From the NCBI GenBank assembly GCA_964459305.1, contig CAYWNA010000340.1, positions 1 through 12,387 of the forward strand: DNA of 12,387 nucleotides. Direction: 5' to 3'. Numbering within the stretch: position 1 is the stretch's first letter; every line of letters begins with the position of its first letter. Positions 1 to 7,273 of this stretch are shown here, one piece after another. The position numbers and the translations under genes were made by a program. This stretch comes from CAYWNA01 sp964459305. Lineage in GTDB: Bacteria; Planctomycetota; Planctomycetia; Pirellulales; Pirellulaceae. The notes below the pieces were generated by a model. The model had not been told where the DNA came from. It saw only the letters and a program-made list of their open reading frames with translations, and did no database searches.

Positions 1-648
1 CGTGTTGTCGTTGAGGAAGTTGATGATATGGTCGTTCATGTCGAGTTCCCGTCCCGGCTCCTTCGTGTCGACCGGCTTGCGCGGGTCGCCGCCGATGACC
101 AGTTGGACAGGTTCGCGCGGGGCGATGTCGGCATCCGGCCCGTCCTTGGCATGGACCACGGCGGCGGCAATCGCCAATTGGCGGTATTCTTCAAAGTCGG
201 CCTTACCCAAGTCCTGGCGCAGGCAATAGAGCATGAGCAGCACGTTGGATGCCTTCTGGCGCGTGCCGTAGACGGCGGCTTCGACCTCCGGATCGGAATC
301 GACCCAGGCGAGAAACTCCTCAGGCAACGACTTCCTTTGCGTTTGCAGATCGGCCCGTGCCTGCGACTTGGCGTAGCCCAGAAACGCCTCGCGGACTTTC
401 GGCGTGAACTTGTACTGCTCGCCCGTGCATATTGCGAGCATCCTCTCCTTGTATTCGTTCGCCTTCGTCAGCAGGGTGCCGGCACCATCGACATGCGTGG
501 CGCCGAGTGCTTCCGTCGTGGCGCCAGCCCCCGATGGCTCGGCAGATTGAACCTTCCCAGCGTAGAAGCCCGCAAGGACTATTAGAATTGCTGTTGTACG
601 TGCCCTACTTGTCGTTGTCCTGACATGACGCCGTTCATTGTTCATCAT
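1..648 (-). CDS. Secreted protein of unknown function, N-terminal part; possible transglutaminase-like family
   Basis: Reading the minus strand from the ATG at 648, the frame stays open for 216 codons to the window edge, so the C-terminus is missing. The first 35 or so residues have several arginines followed by a hydrophobic stretch (TAILIVLAGFYAG) and a plausible cleavage site near VQSA, which indicates Sec export. Residues about 45-145 look alpha-helical, with WVDSDPEVEAAVYGTRQ and then a helix with YRQLAIAAAVV. This resembles, from memory, the region before the transglutaminase core of some planctomycete proteins, but no catalytic Cys/His/Asp is inside the fragment. The family call is therefore a weak inference. 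The start is supported by AGGA five bases upstream (bases 654-657 on the plus strand). In-frame ATGs at 645 and 678 are alternatives. It lies 195 nt downstream of the DUF6807 gene on the same strand. Composition is like its neighbours. Confidence 0.7.
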   Translation of the reverse strand, partial: MMNNERRHVRTTTSRARTTAILIVLAGFYAGKVQSAEPSGAGATTEALGATHVDGAGTLLTKANEYKERMLAICTGEQYKFTPKVREAFLGYAKSQARADLQTQRKSLPEEFLAWVDSDPEVEAAVYGTRQKASNVLLMLYCLRQDLGKADFEEYRQLAIAAAVVHAKDGPDADIAPREPVQLVIGGDPRKPVDTKEPGRELDMNDHIINFLNDNT

Positions 649-843
649 TTGGTTCCTGATGCTTCGCTGTCTGTTCATGGTCCCAGTCAAATCGAGAATT
701 CGTGATTCCGTCCAGCCACTGGAATGACGGGTCACTTTTCCGCGGTCAGCGCGAATGAGATGTGTTCATACCGTCTGGGCTTCCAACCTCTGACCACTCC
801 GAAGTCTCCCCCCTTTGCTCTGGCCGACATTCTTCACGGGCTG
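649..843. other. Spacer with an imperfect inverted repeat
   Basis: This 195-nt spacer separates the DUF6807 stop from the next start. On the minus strand it can fold into a broken stem at 702-735: GTGA/TCAC, CCGT/ACGG and CCAG/CTGG around a TGG loop, with a CATT bulge and a small internal loop. There is no U-run after it, so it is not a good intrinsic terminator. It may be a leader structure or chance. No clear promoter boxes were recognised. Confidence 0.25.
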
Positions 844-2721
844 TCAACGATTTCCCAACTGCTCCATCGACTTCCAGTATCCATAAGCAGCTTCGATTGC
901 CTCACGGGAAGGGTCGCCATCGAACATCGCGATTCCCCAGCGTAGTTTCAACTTGCCGTCGTTTTCCCATTCGTAGGGCTCGCGATACAAGTTGAGCGTT
1001 GCGGAAAGAAATGCAAAGGCGGTGGAATTGTCACCCATCGTGAAGGCATGCATCGGCCGGAAATTGTCTGGGTGCGAGAAAATGACGGCCGTTACCGGTT
1101 CTTCGCCATCAAGCGTTGCAGTGTACGCAGCCCAAGACGCTTCTGTTACGCGTTCATCGCCTCTCACCGCCGTTGACTCTTCTCGATCTGCTGAGAACCG
1201 AAACGTGCCGCCGTTATCCATCGATTCAGCAAACCGCATTCCAAGCCCGAAATAGTGACTTCCGGCCAGCGTGACTTTCTCGCCTTCTGCTTTCGATAGT
1301 TCGGAAGACCAAGTCAACAGGGTTGCCTTGTCATGGGGAATCGCCGTAAGGGTCCGTTGTTCGCGCATGACTTCCACGCCGTGGGCATTCTTCCAGAGCA
1401 ATTTCGCGGAGACACCCCGCGGGTGGACACCGGCCTGATCCAGGCTGGCCGACAACTCGGAAAGCTCCACTTTCCCAAAAGACTGCCCCGGGGTTTCACT
1501 CCAGAAGTCGCAGCCGTTTGCCGTCACCGCAAGCATCAGACCGTGATGGTGGATATGGTCGGCGGGACTATCGCGAAGGACATTTCGGCCACTGGGCGTA
1601 TACATCCGAATGACGTACGGCTTGTGTGTGGTGTTCCAGAACTTGCAGTCGCACACCGGCCTGCCGTCGATGTCCAGCGTGACATTTTCACACGTGCCGT
1701 CCGGCCGAACGGCCGACGGTTGGCCGGAAACATCGAGCAATTGATGTGGCAGCTTCACGAACGCCGCCTCTTTCGCGTCATACTGAAACAGTTCCTCAGG
1801 GGCTAGAGACGGAACGGCAAACAGTTCATCTTGCCCATCTCCATCCGTATCCTGCAAGATCACATCGGCCCAGGTAACGTCGGCCGGGAAGTCCTTCCAC
1901 GCCTTCTCTTTCGGGAGATACTGCGTGATCGTTCCCCCTGGCGTGACGGCGAAGAGCGTTTCTTGCTCGGTCGCGAGTTTTCCCCGGGTCATGGCGATCG
2001 CTTGTTGGCCCAGCGGTTCGGCGATCTTCTTCTTGCAGAGGAAAAGGTCGTGACCTTCGCCGCAGGCCGTCACGATCTCTTCCCCAGGATAGGCCGAAAG
2101 GTCGCAAGGGATCGCGACTCTCGCCTCTTTTCCCAACAGGACCTGAGAGTACGTTTTCCAAACCGGGTTCAAGGTGTAGACGTCGCCCCGTGAGACGGTA
2201 ACCGCCGCATCGGTCTTGAGCCGGGAAACGACCTTCCCCCGATAGGCTTTCGCGAAATCGCCGGGAAATGGAATCCAACCTTCACTTCCGATTTTCTGGT
2301 TCCAAAGGAACGTATCACTGGTGTAGGTGCAGGCGATGATCGACTCGAACTGCTCGTCCGGCTGGAAGCGTCCGACCGTGATTTCCGCGACATTATTTCC
2401 GAACCCACCGATCATCTTGTTCTCGTCGAAGTCGTGGATGAAGAGCGATTTGTTCAGCGCGTCGATGATGGCAAGCTCGTCACGGCCGTCCGCGTCGTAG
2501 TCGATGGCCGCCAGTTGATGAGCCCGCAAGTCGTTCACGCGAAATGGGGCGGCTTCTTGTGTCGGCGAATAGGTGTAGATAAGCCCTTCACTCGCGATCC
2601 ACGCCACGCCGAATGTTCCGCTGGTCGCACGATGGGTCGTGCTTTCATTGGCGTGCGATTGCGTGGCGATCATAAGCAACGCGAGAAAGGCCGAGGCCAA
2701 GAGGATTAAGTGACATCGCAT
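844..2721 (-). CDS. Secreted fusion of FG-GAP-like propeller and DUF6807 (PmoA-like) domain
   Basis: The product is 625 residues. Residues 1-24 form a Sec signal peptide with cleavage after SHA. Residues about 35-325 look like a beta-propeller of VCBS/FG-GAP type: two calcium-loop motifs are visible, DYDADGRDE (74-82) and DTDGDGQDE (291-299), with degenerate repeats between them. Residues about 340-620 match the DUF6807 family, often annotated 'PmoA', with the signature DSPADHIHHHG (384-394), which is rich in possible metal or catalytic histidines, and a C-terminal WGIAMFDG block. The family's biochemical role is not known to me; despite the name there is no link to membrane methane monooxygenase. 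The start is the ATG at 2721, with AGGGAA eight bases upstream. A longer reading through the N gap is spurious. The gene follows the Gfo/Idh/MocA gene, a common DUF6807 partner in planctomycetes. Confidence 0.88.
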   Translation of the reverse strand: MRCHLILLASAFLALLMIATQSHANESTTHRATSGTFGVAWIASEGLIYTYSPTQEAAPFRVNDLRAHQLAAIDYDADGRDELAIIDALNKSLFIHDFDENKMIGGFGNNVAEITVGRFQPDEQFESIIACTYTSDTFLWNQKIGSEGWIPFPGDFAKAYRGKVVSRLKTDAAVTVSRGDVYTLNPVWKTYSQVLLGKEARVAIPCDLSAYPGEEIVTACGEGHDLFLCKKKIAEPLGQQAIAMTRGKLATEQETLFAVTPGGTITQYLPKEKAWKDFPADVTWADVILQDTDGDGQDELFAVPSLAPEELFQYDAKEAAFVKLPHQLLDVSGQPSAVRPDGTCENVTLDIDGRPVCDCKFWNTTHKPYVIRMYTPSGRNVLRDSPADHIHHHGLMLAVTANGCDFWSETPGQSFGKVELSELSASLDQAGVHPRGVSAKLLWKNAHGVEVMREQRTLTAIPHDKATLLTWSSELSKAEGEKVTLAGSHYFGLGMRFAESMDNGGTFRFSADREESTAVRGDERVTEASWAAYTATLDGEEPVTAVIFSHPDNFRPMHAFTMGDNSTAFAFLSATLNLYREPYEWENDGKLKLRWGIAMFDGDPSREAIEAAYGYWKSMEQLGNR

Positions 2722-2735
2722 CGTTGAAGTTCCCT
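2681..2735. repeat. Direct repeat copy 1 (55 bp) at left edge of the assembly gap
   Basis: These 55 bases are identical to 2836-2890 and end exactly where the N run begins. They hold the start codon and first 13 codons of the DUF6807 gene plus its ribosome binding site. A perfect repeat of this length abutting a 100-N gap is the usual mark of two contigs overlapping by an assembler k-mer. Confidence 0.95.
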
Positions 2736-2835
2736 NNNNNNNNNNNNNNNNNNNNNNNNNNNNNNNNNNNNNNNNNNNNNNNNNNNNNNNNNNNNNNNNN
2801 NNNNNNNNNNNNNNNNNNNNNNNNNNNNNNNNNNN
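2736..2835. other. Assembly gap of 100 N
   Basis: Exactly 100 undetermined bases. The round number suggests a placeholder rather than a measured gap. Because both flanks are the same 55 bp, the real locus probably contains one copy and no gap, and the true sequence would be 155 nt shorter here. Confidence 0.97.
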
Positions 2836-2890
2836 GCGAGAAAGGCCGAGGCCAAGAGGATTAAGTGACATCGCATCGTTGAAGTTCCCT
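2836..2890. repeat. Direct repeat copy 2 (55 bp) at right edge of the assembly gap
   Basis: Identical to 2681-2735 and starts immediately after the N run. It carries a second copy of the DUF6807 start region, followed by the natural upstream leader. Collapsing the two copies leaves about 135 nt between the oxidoreductase stop (3011) and the DUF6807 start. Confidence 0.95.
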
Positions 2891-2972
2891 GTCTGCTATG
2901 TGGAAAAGTAAAGAGGTAAAACGCTCCGTCCGTCGAGAGCCGTTCTACCTCGATATTGTAGCGATCGAATGT

Positions 2973-2990
2973 CCGAAAAGTACGTTTCGG
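2973..2990 (-). other. Short inverted repeat after the oxidoreductase gene
   Basis: CCGAAA and TTTCGG face each other across a six-base loop, about 20 nt past the oxidoreductase stop. The stem is only six pairs, is AT-rich in part and is not followed by a T-run, so termination here would be weak at best. It may be chance. Confidence 0.2.
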
Positions 2991-3010
2991 GCGTTGTCCC
3001 TTTTCACGGC

Positions 3011-4273
3011 CTAGACAAACGATTGGTTGTCGTAATCGAATTGGACGACTTTGTCCTCGCGGTGCGAGATGACGCCCATCGAGAGCGGAGCCTGAACTCG
3101 CAGGGCGATATCGATCGAACAGGCCGGCTGCTCTCGCGTCTTCACGCAGTCCAGGAAGTCCTTCCAGAGCTTGGACGTGTCACCCACTCCCTTCCAGGGG
3201 AGCGTGACGTCGGTCTGCTTGCGACTGCCGTTGGCGAAGGAGACGATCCGGATCCCCTTGCTGGCCGTGCCGATCATCGGCCACGAGATAATGCCTTCGG
3301 TTCCGCGGATGACCGTATCCATGGGCACATGGTTTGAGAGCGTGTTGACCAGGATGATGCTGGGGCCGTCCGGATAATCGGCGATGATGTTGCACTGATC
3401 CGGCACTTCGCGGTTGTACTGGAAGGTGCCACCGCCGCCGAAGACGCGCTCGGGGAAATCGAGTCCCAAGATCGCGAACACCGGCGTGTAGGCGTGGACC
3501 AGAAGATCGGTCGCCGGGCCCCCCGCGTAATCCCAGAAGAGCCGCCACTGGAAGAATCGGGAGACACTGAAGGGCACCTTCGGAGAGTCGCCGAGGAATC
3601 GTTCCCAATTCAGATCGGGGCCGGGCTTCGCGTTCGGGTCCGGAATCGACATCCGTTCGCCCCAGTCGCCGCGCCGCATGTAGGCGCATTGGGCATGGAC
3701 CGGTTTGCCGATCGCCCCATCTTCGATCATCTTGCGAACCGCCGGATAGTTATCATCGGCCATGTATTGCGTGCCGACCTGAACGAGGCAATCATTCTTC
3801 TTGGCCGCCGCGTCGATCTGCTTCGCCAACTCGAACTGATTCCAGTGCGTCAGCGGTTTCTCGCAGTAGACGTCCTTCTTCGCGTTCAAGGCATCGATCG
3901 CCTGCGGGGCGTGATGCGCGTCGGGCGTGGCGATGCACACGACATCGACGTTCGGGTCGTCGAGCAACTGCTCGTGCTCGTCATACATCTTCGCGCCGCC
4001 GAGCCGCTTGCTCGCCGCTTCCAGCCGAGGTCGATAAACGTCACAAACGGCAACCGGCTGGGTCACCCCTTGCTGCTGAAACCTCTGGACGATGCCCTGA
4101 TGGGCGCCACTTCGGCCGCCGACGCCGATGAAGCCAACGCCGATCCGCTCGTTTGCTCCTTTGGCCGTTTCGGCCATCAGTTGCGGCATCGGAAAAGCCG
4201 CCGCGGCAACCGCGCCGGCCCCGACCGAAGTCTTGAGGAATGATCGCCGATCTGTTTTGTCTTCTGAACTCAT
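3011..4273 (-). CDS. Tat-exported Gfo/Idh/MocA family oxidoreductase
   Basis: This 420-residue NAD(P)-dependent oxidoreductase is of the kind that oxidises or reduces sugars and sugar derivatives. A twin-arginine signal is visible (DRRSFLK, residues 8-14, then an Ala/Val-rich stretch), so it is exported already folded with its cofactor. The Rossmann dinucleotide loop GFIGVGGRSG is at about 47-56, the family EKP motif (in YCEKPLT) at about 138-140, and the catalytic-region GGPATDLLVH at about 251-260, whose Asp and His fit the usual catalytic positions. Length is typical. I chose the ATG at 4273, which has GAGGAG six bases upstream; a GTG one codon earlier (4276) is possible. It lies 340 nt after the GH2 gene and is followed by the DUF6807 gene, its frequent partner. 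Substrate cannot be told from sequence. Confidence 0.93.
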   Translation of the reverse strand: MSSEDKTDRRSFLKTSVGAGAVAAAAFPMPQLMAETAKGANERIGVGFIGVGGRSGAHQGIVQRFQQQGVTQPVAVCDVYRPRLEAASKRLGGAKMYDEHEQLLDDPNVDVVCIATPDAHHAPQAIDALNAKKDVYCEKPLTHWNQFELAKQIDAAAKKNDCLVQVGTQYMADDNYPAVRKMIEDGAIGKPVHAQCAYMRRGDWGERMSIPDPNAKPGPDLNWERFLGDSPKVPFSVSRFFQWRLFWDYAGGPATDLLVHAYTPVFAILGLDFPERVFGGGGTFQYNREVPDQCNIIADYPDGPSIILVNTLSNHVPMDTVIRGTEGIISWPMIGTASKGIRIVSFANGSRKQTDVTLPWKGVGDTSKLWKDFLDCVKTREQPACSIDIALRVQAPLSMGVISHREDKVVQFDYDNQSFV

Positions 4274-4294
4274 CACTGTCTCCTCTACGATTGT

Positions 4295-4321
4295 TTAGTT
4301 ATCAACGGAACAGTATCTCAT
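4295..4321 (-). CDS. Possible 8-residue leader peptide (MRYCSVDN)
   Basis: An eight-codon frame, ATG to TAA, sits 21 nt upstream of the oxidoreductase start. It has a near-perfect Shine-Dalgarno, AAGGAGG, at 4330-4336 with an eight-base spacing, stronger than that of the gene itself. This could be a translated leader coupling to the downstream gene. With so few codons there is no way to test coding character, and chance is a real alternative. Confidence 0.2.
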   Translation of the reverse strand: MRYCSVDN

Positions 4322-4490
4322 AAGTGGCCCCTCCTTGCGTCTCAAAAAGGGCATATCCTGATTCGTACTTTTCTCACGGATACTCGAGTCTGCTATTGGG
4401 AAACCAGAGGAGTTGGACGAAAACCGGAGCTGCCTTTCCACTTCAGATTCCTCTTTTCGCTCATACGATTCTCTTTCTCTTATGCCGTAA
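4322..4490. other. Spacer upstream of the oxidoreductase gene
   Basis: Middle of the 340-nt interval between the oxidoreductase and GH2 genes. Apart from the Shine-Dalgarno at 4330-4336, I see no convincing gene, hairpin or promoter here. A longer minus-strand frame crossing this stretch has no recognisable protein character. A promoter for the oxidoreductase/DUF6807 pair would be expected in this interval. Confidence 0.4.
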
Positions 4491-4610
4491 TCAGGGTGCC
4501 GGCTCAAGCTTCTTGACGTAAACATAGAACACGTCGAATTTCCTCCCCTTTGCATCGATGAACCAGGCCGAAAGGCGGTGCGAGCCCTTCGAGGAAGAAA
4601 AGGGGGGGCT
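4491..4610 (-). pseudogene. Orphan C-terminal coding tail, probably a sulfatase-type relic
   Basis: Immediately after the two tandem TGA stops of the GH2 gene, the same frame stays open for 39 codons and ends at a TGA at 4491-4493. The translation has real-protein character: GSHRLSAWFIDAKGRK followed by a strand FYVYVKKLEPAP. The pattern W-F-x-D-x-x-G then YVYV is, from memory, like the last beta-strands of planctomycete arylsulfatases. No start codon or upstream part of such a gene exists here, because GH2 coding sequence lies directly upstream. The likely explanation is a deletion that removed a sulfatase gene and left its tail. Stop-codon readthrough adding this tail to the GH2 enzyme is a less likely alternative. 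Confidence 0.42.
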
Positions 4611-4613
4611 TCA

Positions 4614-7238
4614 TCAGTTCTTCGCTTCTTCTTGTGCCTCAGCCGTAGTGACGCCGAATGCATCAACGATCACATAGTGGTTCGCACTGTCGGGATGTTT
4701 CTTCCCGGTCACCTTCACTTCGAGCGTATGCTCGCCAGGCGGCAGTTTGTGCGTCTCGTAGAGCTTCGTATATTCGCGCAGGGGCTGGTAGAGATCCACC
4801 GTTGCCTTGGCTTCTCCATCGACGGCTATTTCCGCGATTCCCAGGTCGTTGCGCCGGCAACCGTAGAACCTTGCCTTGATGCCGGTGAATGTGAACGTGG
4901 CTGTGGCACCGGTCTGGTTGCTGTAGTGTTCCGTGCCTTGGAAGCAGGGGTTACCGCGCCACGTGTCCCACTCTGGTGAGTAGGTGACCGCCGCGTCGCC
5001 GTCGTCGCCCTTGTTCCATTTGAACTTGCTGATCGTGAAGTAGATGGCGTCTTCCCGAAAGACGACCTTCCCATCCTTCAGAGACTCCAAGACGAGGTAG
5101 ATGTTTCGCTCGCTCTTTGCGATAGCGGGCGCCGCGAAAGAGATAGTCCGTGTCGCATGAAAGCCGGGCTTCACCGTGAATGGCCCGATCGTGTCGCCCT
5201 TTAGGGCCACGAGTCCTTCAGGCGAGTCCCACCGGGCCGACCAGCGCAAACTCATCTGATCGCCGAACAGGGCGCCGTTGAAGACTTCAATGCTGCGCTG
5301 AACCGGGCTACCCGGCGTGTAGGAGGGAACATGGCCCGGCCAGGGAAGGGAGCCATCGCCAAACGCACGCTCGGGAAGAAGCCCCACGGCAAGTCGGGCC
5401 CCCTGATTCGCCAGTCCTTGCATTTCGCGGAGTTCATGGTCGATCAGCAGGTAGGAGTGCAGGCTCTTCTGCGTGAACTCGATCAGCGGGGAACCCCAGC
5501 CGTTTTCTCCATCGTTGCGATCAGGGTGATTGTTGGATTTCCACGGATGTCGCTCGTGGTTCATTCCCTCGAGGAAGTTGGGCCAGAAGTTGAGCCAACT
5601 CCAGGGCGCGAAATGGGCCCAGTCCTTCATGCGGAACTCGCGAGCGGCAAACGCGAACGAAGCGATCTCGTCGGTACCCCAACAACACTCGCCCATGCCG
5701 CGAATGAAATCGCCTCCCTGGACGATCGGGTCGTAGTGCTGCATCCGGTAGGCGTGCCCCGCTTCCATACCTTGGACGGCCCCGGTCCCTCTTCCAGGAT
5801 TGATTTCAAAAACGTATGGTCGCGTGGGATCTGCTTCCAACGCGGCATCAATCAGCCATCGCCATGGGCCGCCGTCTCCTGAGATCGATTCGTTGGCCAT
5901 CGAATATCGGGCGACGCTGGGGTGATTGCGACAAACGCGAATCGTCTCCCGCAGTTGCTTGGAAAAGCCGTCTCGATCGAACGTGCAGGTCCCGTTTCCC
6001 CAGGAGCCGCCCTCGGGAATCAGCATGTAGCCCGCCTCGTCGGCCGTATCGAGCATGTACCGGGTGGGCACGCTCGTCGACAGCCGCATCGAGTTGAACC
6101 CGATCCGTTGATAGCGTCTCCAGGTTTCGGGACACCCCTTGAATGTACCGTCCGGCGGCAGAAAGCACGGCGTTTGCGACCAGCAGTCGTACTCCCCCAC
6201 TTGGCCGTAACTGTTGCTGTCCCCGAAACTCGTGAACCGAACTCCGTTGACCGTATAGTAATAGGGCCCTTCCCCGTACTCCACGAAGCCGAATCGCTGT
6301 TGGCGTCGATGCAGGAGTTGGCCATCCTCGAGCAACGACAACTTTAGCCAATGGAGTTCGGCCTCGTAGTCCTCGCGGAATGGGATGTTCGGCCACCAAT
6401 AGCTTCCCGTGCCCAGGTTCCAGCCCACGTCTTTCACAGTGATCTTGCCGGTTTGGTTTGCGGGGAGGGTGATCGTCCGTGACGGCAAGTCGGGATAACC
6501 GGATGCATTTCCTCGCCAGGCCGCTAGAGCCCCCTTTAAGCTTGCGGTGCGGGCTTTCTTCGATCCGTTGGAAACCCAGACATCGTAGTCGAGTTTCCGG
6601 CTCTTGACACTCGTGCGAACGAAAACATCGTGGATATGGACGGCCGGGTAGATTGCCAGTTTCACATGGCCGGTCAATCCGTAGGCATACTCCGTATCGT
6701 ATCGCTCGTGACGAGACATTCCCTTGTTAAAATCGAAACCGGCCGTCACGATGGTGGGCTTGCCGTACTCGCCGTAATGGAAGCGGGTATACGCCTTGAC
6801 GCGAAGAACACACGTCTCGCCCGGCTGAACCAGATCGGTCAGGTCTGCCTCGAACGGGGTCATCGGGGCGTGATGTTCGGTAATCTTCTTGTCATCGAGA
6901 TACACTTCCGCCCCATAGTTGCACCCTCCAAACTCGACCTTGGCCACGTTGCCCTTCGCCTCTTGCGGAATGACAATCTTGCGCTCGTAGATCACGTGGT
7001 CTTGCACGGAAGCCGAGGGAATCTGCGGCTCCTGCTGATCCGAATTCCAGCCCCCGGCCGTAACCTTGATCGGTCGCGGCTCGCCGCTATCAATACGCAA
7101 GGTCCAGGCCGTATCGGAAACCAGATCCACTTCCTTCAGCGGAGTGGCCATGGCCGGCGGCGTGAGGGTCACTGCCAATACGGCGGTCAAGACGAGCCAG
7201 AGGAAAGCCGTGCGTATCGATCTCATTTCCGTGGTCAT
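4614..7238 (-). CDS. Secreted GH2-type glycoside hydrolase with C-terminal carbohydrate-binding-like domain
   Basis: The 874-residue product starts with a Sec signal (1-31, cleavage after AMA). Residues about 40-200 are the GH2 sugar-binding jelly-roll (YERKIVIP, NYGAEVYLDD, YGLTGHVKLAIYP). Residues 200-320 are the immunoglobulin-like sandwich, ending in the family RFGFVE strand. Residues 325-600 are the TIM barrel: NHPSVARYSMANES puts the likely acid/base at Glu450, and IRGMGECCWG offers Glu517 as nucleophile. Residues about 755-865 form a galactose-binding-like module (GTEHYSNQTGATATFTF to YVIVDAFG), probably for substrate binding. GH2 members cleave beta-galactosides, mannosides, glucuronides and others; the substrate here cannot be named. 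It starts 35 nt after the stop of the HzsA-related gene. Two TGA codons in a row end it, followed by an odd open tail. Confidence 0.88.
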   Translation of the reverse strand: MTTEMRSIRTAFLWLVLTAVLAVTLTPPAMATPLKEVDLVSDTAWTLRIDSGEPRPIKVTAGGWNSDQQEPQIPSASVQDHVIYERKIVIPQEAKGNVAKVEFGGCNYGAEVYLDDKKITEHHAPMTPFEADLTDLVQPGETCVLRVKAYTRFHYGEYGKPTIVTAGFDFNKGMSRHERYDTEYAYGLTGHVKLAIYPAVHIHDVFVRTSVKSRKLDYDVWVSNGSKKARTASLKGALAAWRGNASGYPDLPSRTITLPANQTGKITVKDVGWNLGTGSYWWPNIPFREDYEAELHWLKLSLLEDGQLLHRRQQRFGFVEYGEGPYYYTVNGVRFTSFGDSNSYGQVGEYDCWSQTPCFLPPDGTFKGCPETWRRYQRIGFNSMRLSTSVPTRYMLDTADEAGYMLIPEGGSWGNGTCTFDRDGFSKQLRETIRVCRNHPSVARYSMANESISGDGGPWRWLIDAALEADPTRPYVFEINPGRGTGAVQGMEAGHAYRMQHYDPIVQGGDFIRGMGECCWGTDEIASFAFAAREFRMKDWAHFAPWSWLNFWPNFLEGMNHERHPWKSNNHPDRNDGENGWGSPLIEFTQKSLHSYLLIDHELREMQGLANQGARLAVGLLPERAFGDGSLPWPGHVPSYTPGSPVQRSIEVFNGALFGDQMSLRWSARWDSPEGLVALKGDTIGPFTVKPGFHATRTISFAAPAIAKSERNIYLVLESLKDGKVVFREDAIYFTISKFKWNKGDDGDAAVTYSPEWDTWRGNPCFQGTEHYSNQTGATATFTFTGIKARFYGCRRNDLGIAEIAVDGEAKATVDLYQPLREYTKLYETHKLPPGEHTLEVKVTGKKHPDSANHYVIVDAFGVTTAEAQEEAKN

Positions 7239-7246
7239 TCATGGTT

Positions 7247-7252
7247 CCTCCT
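7247..7252 (-). promoter_or_regulatory. Ribosome binding site of the GH2 gene
   Basis: AGGAGG lies eight bases from the ATG at 7238. Another ATG, out of frame, lies only four bases past the motif (7242), so spacing favours 7238. An in-frame ATG at 7226 is a weaker alternative. Confidence 0.8.
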
Positions 7253-7273
7253 GATTACCGATGATGCCGCTGG

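Noticed and set aside
28..585. Plus-strand open frame of 185 codons
   Set aside because: Opposite the exported minus-strand protein at 1-648, which has a signal peptide and ribosome binding site; the plus-strand product has neither.
2722..2871. N-terminal extension of the DUF6807 protein through the N run
   Set aside because: It would need translation across unknown bases and begins in the duplicated 55 bp; the ATG at 2721 has its own Shine-Dalgarno and signal peptide.
3494..4243. Plus-strand open frame of 249 codons
   Set aside because: Mirrors the oxidoreductase gene, whose Tat signal, Rossmann loop and EKP motif are unambiguous on the minus strand.
4295..4666. Minus-strand open frame of 123 codons across the spacer
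   Set aside because: It overlaps the GH2 gene end in another frame, is rich in Arg and Ser, and shows no protein character; only its last eight codons were kept as a possible leader.
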